Positions 63,330 through 64,000 of a stretch of 64,000 bases of DNA are shown in pieces. The translations under genes and the position numbers were made by a program. Each line of letters starts with the position of its first letter. Positions within the stretch are counted from its first letter, which is position 1. The DNA comes from Paenibacillus soyae (GTDB lineage: Bacteria; Bacillota; Bacilli; Paenibacillales; Paenibacillaceae): NCBI RefSeq assembly GCF_024623455.1, contig NZ_JANIPJ010000005.1, positions 62,001-126,000 on the forward strand. The letters run 5' to 3'. The notes beneath the pieces were generated by a model. That model had not been told where the DNA came from and did no database searches. It saw only the letters and a list, made by a program, of their open reading frames with translations.

Positions 63330-64000
63330 GCGAAGCGGATTATTTCAAAAACATGAAGCATGATCGGAACGACCCGAACCCGTTCCTCGCCATCTTCATG
63401 GACACCAGCATCCCGTTCGACGAAGAGGCGAAGGCGATCTACCTCCGGGACTGCTCCAGCAAGACGCGCCAGTTTCTGCTGCCGCTGCTCCGGCCGCTCG
63501 CGAGACTCGCGATCATCCTGCTGCAGATTTACAAGAGCGTCGTGCCGAACGCGCTGACGTCTTCGAAGGCGCTGCACCGCGTCCTGTACTGGGGGATGAA
63601 AACCTTCGTCAGCCCGAGCGCCAACCATATGATTTTGCGCCACTTCTACCTCGGCTCGGAGGTGCTGCAGTTTATCCGGGACAACGTGCCGGGCGTGGAC
63701 GTGACGATGAATCCGCTGAAGCCGACCAACCTGGAGCCGGTGAAGGACGACTTGTTCCTTATCCACGACCTGAATCTCTACAACTTCATCATTAACTTGA
63801 ACCGCGAGCTGCGGGATAAGGGGCTGGAGGTGAAGAAGCGGGACCGGCTGAACTTTGGCGCCATTACGTCGACCCGCATCCCGATCGAGCCAATGCCGGA
63901 CCGCTGGACGAACTTCCTCGACTTAACGTCGGCGATCGAAATTTTCACCCCGGTTTACCAAATGTTCCTGACCGACAACGATTTCTGGCGGGCGACCAAC
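63326..64000 (+). CDS. DUF6999-like protein (3' partial at window end)
   Basis: The ATG at 63326 overlaps the ketosynthase stop (ATGA), and the frame is open for 225 codons to the window end. DPNPFLAIFMDTSIPFDEEA, RDCSSKTRQFLLPLLRPLAR, then SANHMILRHFYLGSEVLQF match by eye a DUF6999-type family of unknown function; I am not certain of the name. A hydrophobic stretch at ~54-70 could be a membrane-associated helix. Tight coupling implies a joint role with the ketosynthase-diiron protein. Confidence 0.7.
   Translation, partial: MSEADYFKNMKHDRNDPNPFLAIFMDTSIPFDEEAKAIYLRDCSSKTRQFLLPLLRPLARLAIILLQIYKSVVPNALTSSKALHRVLYWGMKTFVSPSANHMILRHFYLGSEVLQFIRDNVPGVDVTMNPLKPTNLEPVKDDLFLIHDLNLYNFIINLNRELRDKGLEVKKRDRLNFGAITSTRIPIEPMPDRWTNFLDLTSAIEIFTPVYQMFLTDNDFWRATN

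Overview
The window looks like a chromosomal segment of a spore-forming, fairly GC-rich Bacillota of the Paenibacillus/Cohnella type. The evidence is a tricistronic GerA/GerB/GerC-type spore germinant receptor (51.95-55.90 kb), a SpoVB-like flippase, an Ald/AdeR-like pair, a YvaD/YvaF-like pair, a purine riboswitch ahead of an NCS2 permease, consistent AGGAGG-type ribosome binding sites, and many ABC and GntR-LacI genes. I see no rRNA, tRNA, CRISPR array, integrase or transposase.

Layout. 0-6.5 kb: 3' part of a giant DUF4011/DUF3320 SF1 helicase with a restriction-endonuclease-like domain, two coupled small membrane proteins and a secreted protein. 6.7-10.6 kb: a holin-like toxin locus, a Nudix hydrolase, alanine dehydrogenase and its PucR-type regulator. 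10.8-26 kb: an accessory, defence-like region. It holds an HTH protein next to a possible TumE-like toxin, a DUF5360/TetR pair with its own operator, a TOTE-type primase-helicase flanked by two copies of a holin-like-toxin element, a PP2C phosphatase, two HIRAN-domain genes in direct repeats flanking a DUF4230 gene, a MazG-like pyrophosphohydrolase, an McrB-like AAA+ GTPase with a DUF2357 nuclease partner, and a frameshifted HTH-nuclease gene. 26-31.5 kb: a two-component system with an ABC/FtsX exporter of the peptide-antibiotic-sensing type. 31.5-38.9 kb: GyrI-like and WYL regulators, MutT, a LigD-type polymerase without its ligase core, the riboswitch-controlled purine permease, an old-yellow enzyme and a divergent LysR.

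38.9-47.7 kb: a mannan-utilisation locus. A GntR-LacI regulator precedes GH125 exo-mannosidase, an ABC sugar importer and two GH76 endo-mannanases, one membrane-anchored and one cytosolic. The promoters share GTATAC-centred sites and cre-like sites. The likely flow is surface endo-cleavage of alpha-1,6-mannan, import of oligosaccharides, then cytosolic endo- and exo-hydrolysis.

47.7-64 kb: a chemoreceptor, DUF6855 and TfoX-like genes, the ger operon, a DUF2334/FG-GAP protein with a GT2 glycosyltransferase, SpoVB-like flippase, and the start of a probable lipid or polyketide biosynthetic operon (ketosynthase III fused to a heme-oxygenase-like diiron domain, then a DUF6999-like gene) that runs off the window.

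Three intergenic clusters (40.3, 51.0 and 59.6 kb) carry one degenerate 51-bp tandem repeat family. The points most worth a second look are the toxin-flanked TOTE gene, the KS-diiron fusion, the 51-bp repeat family and the ligase-less LigD.
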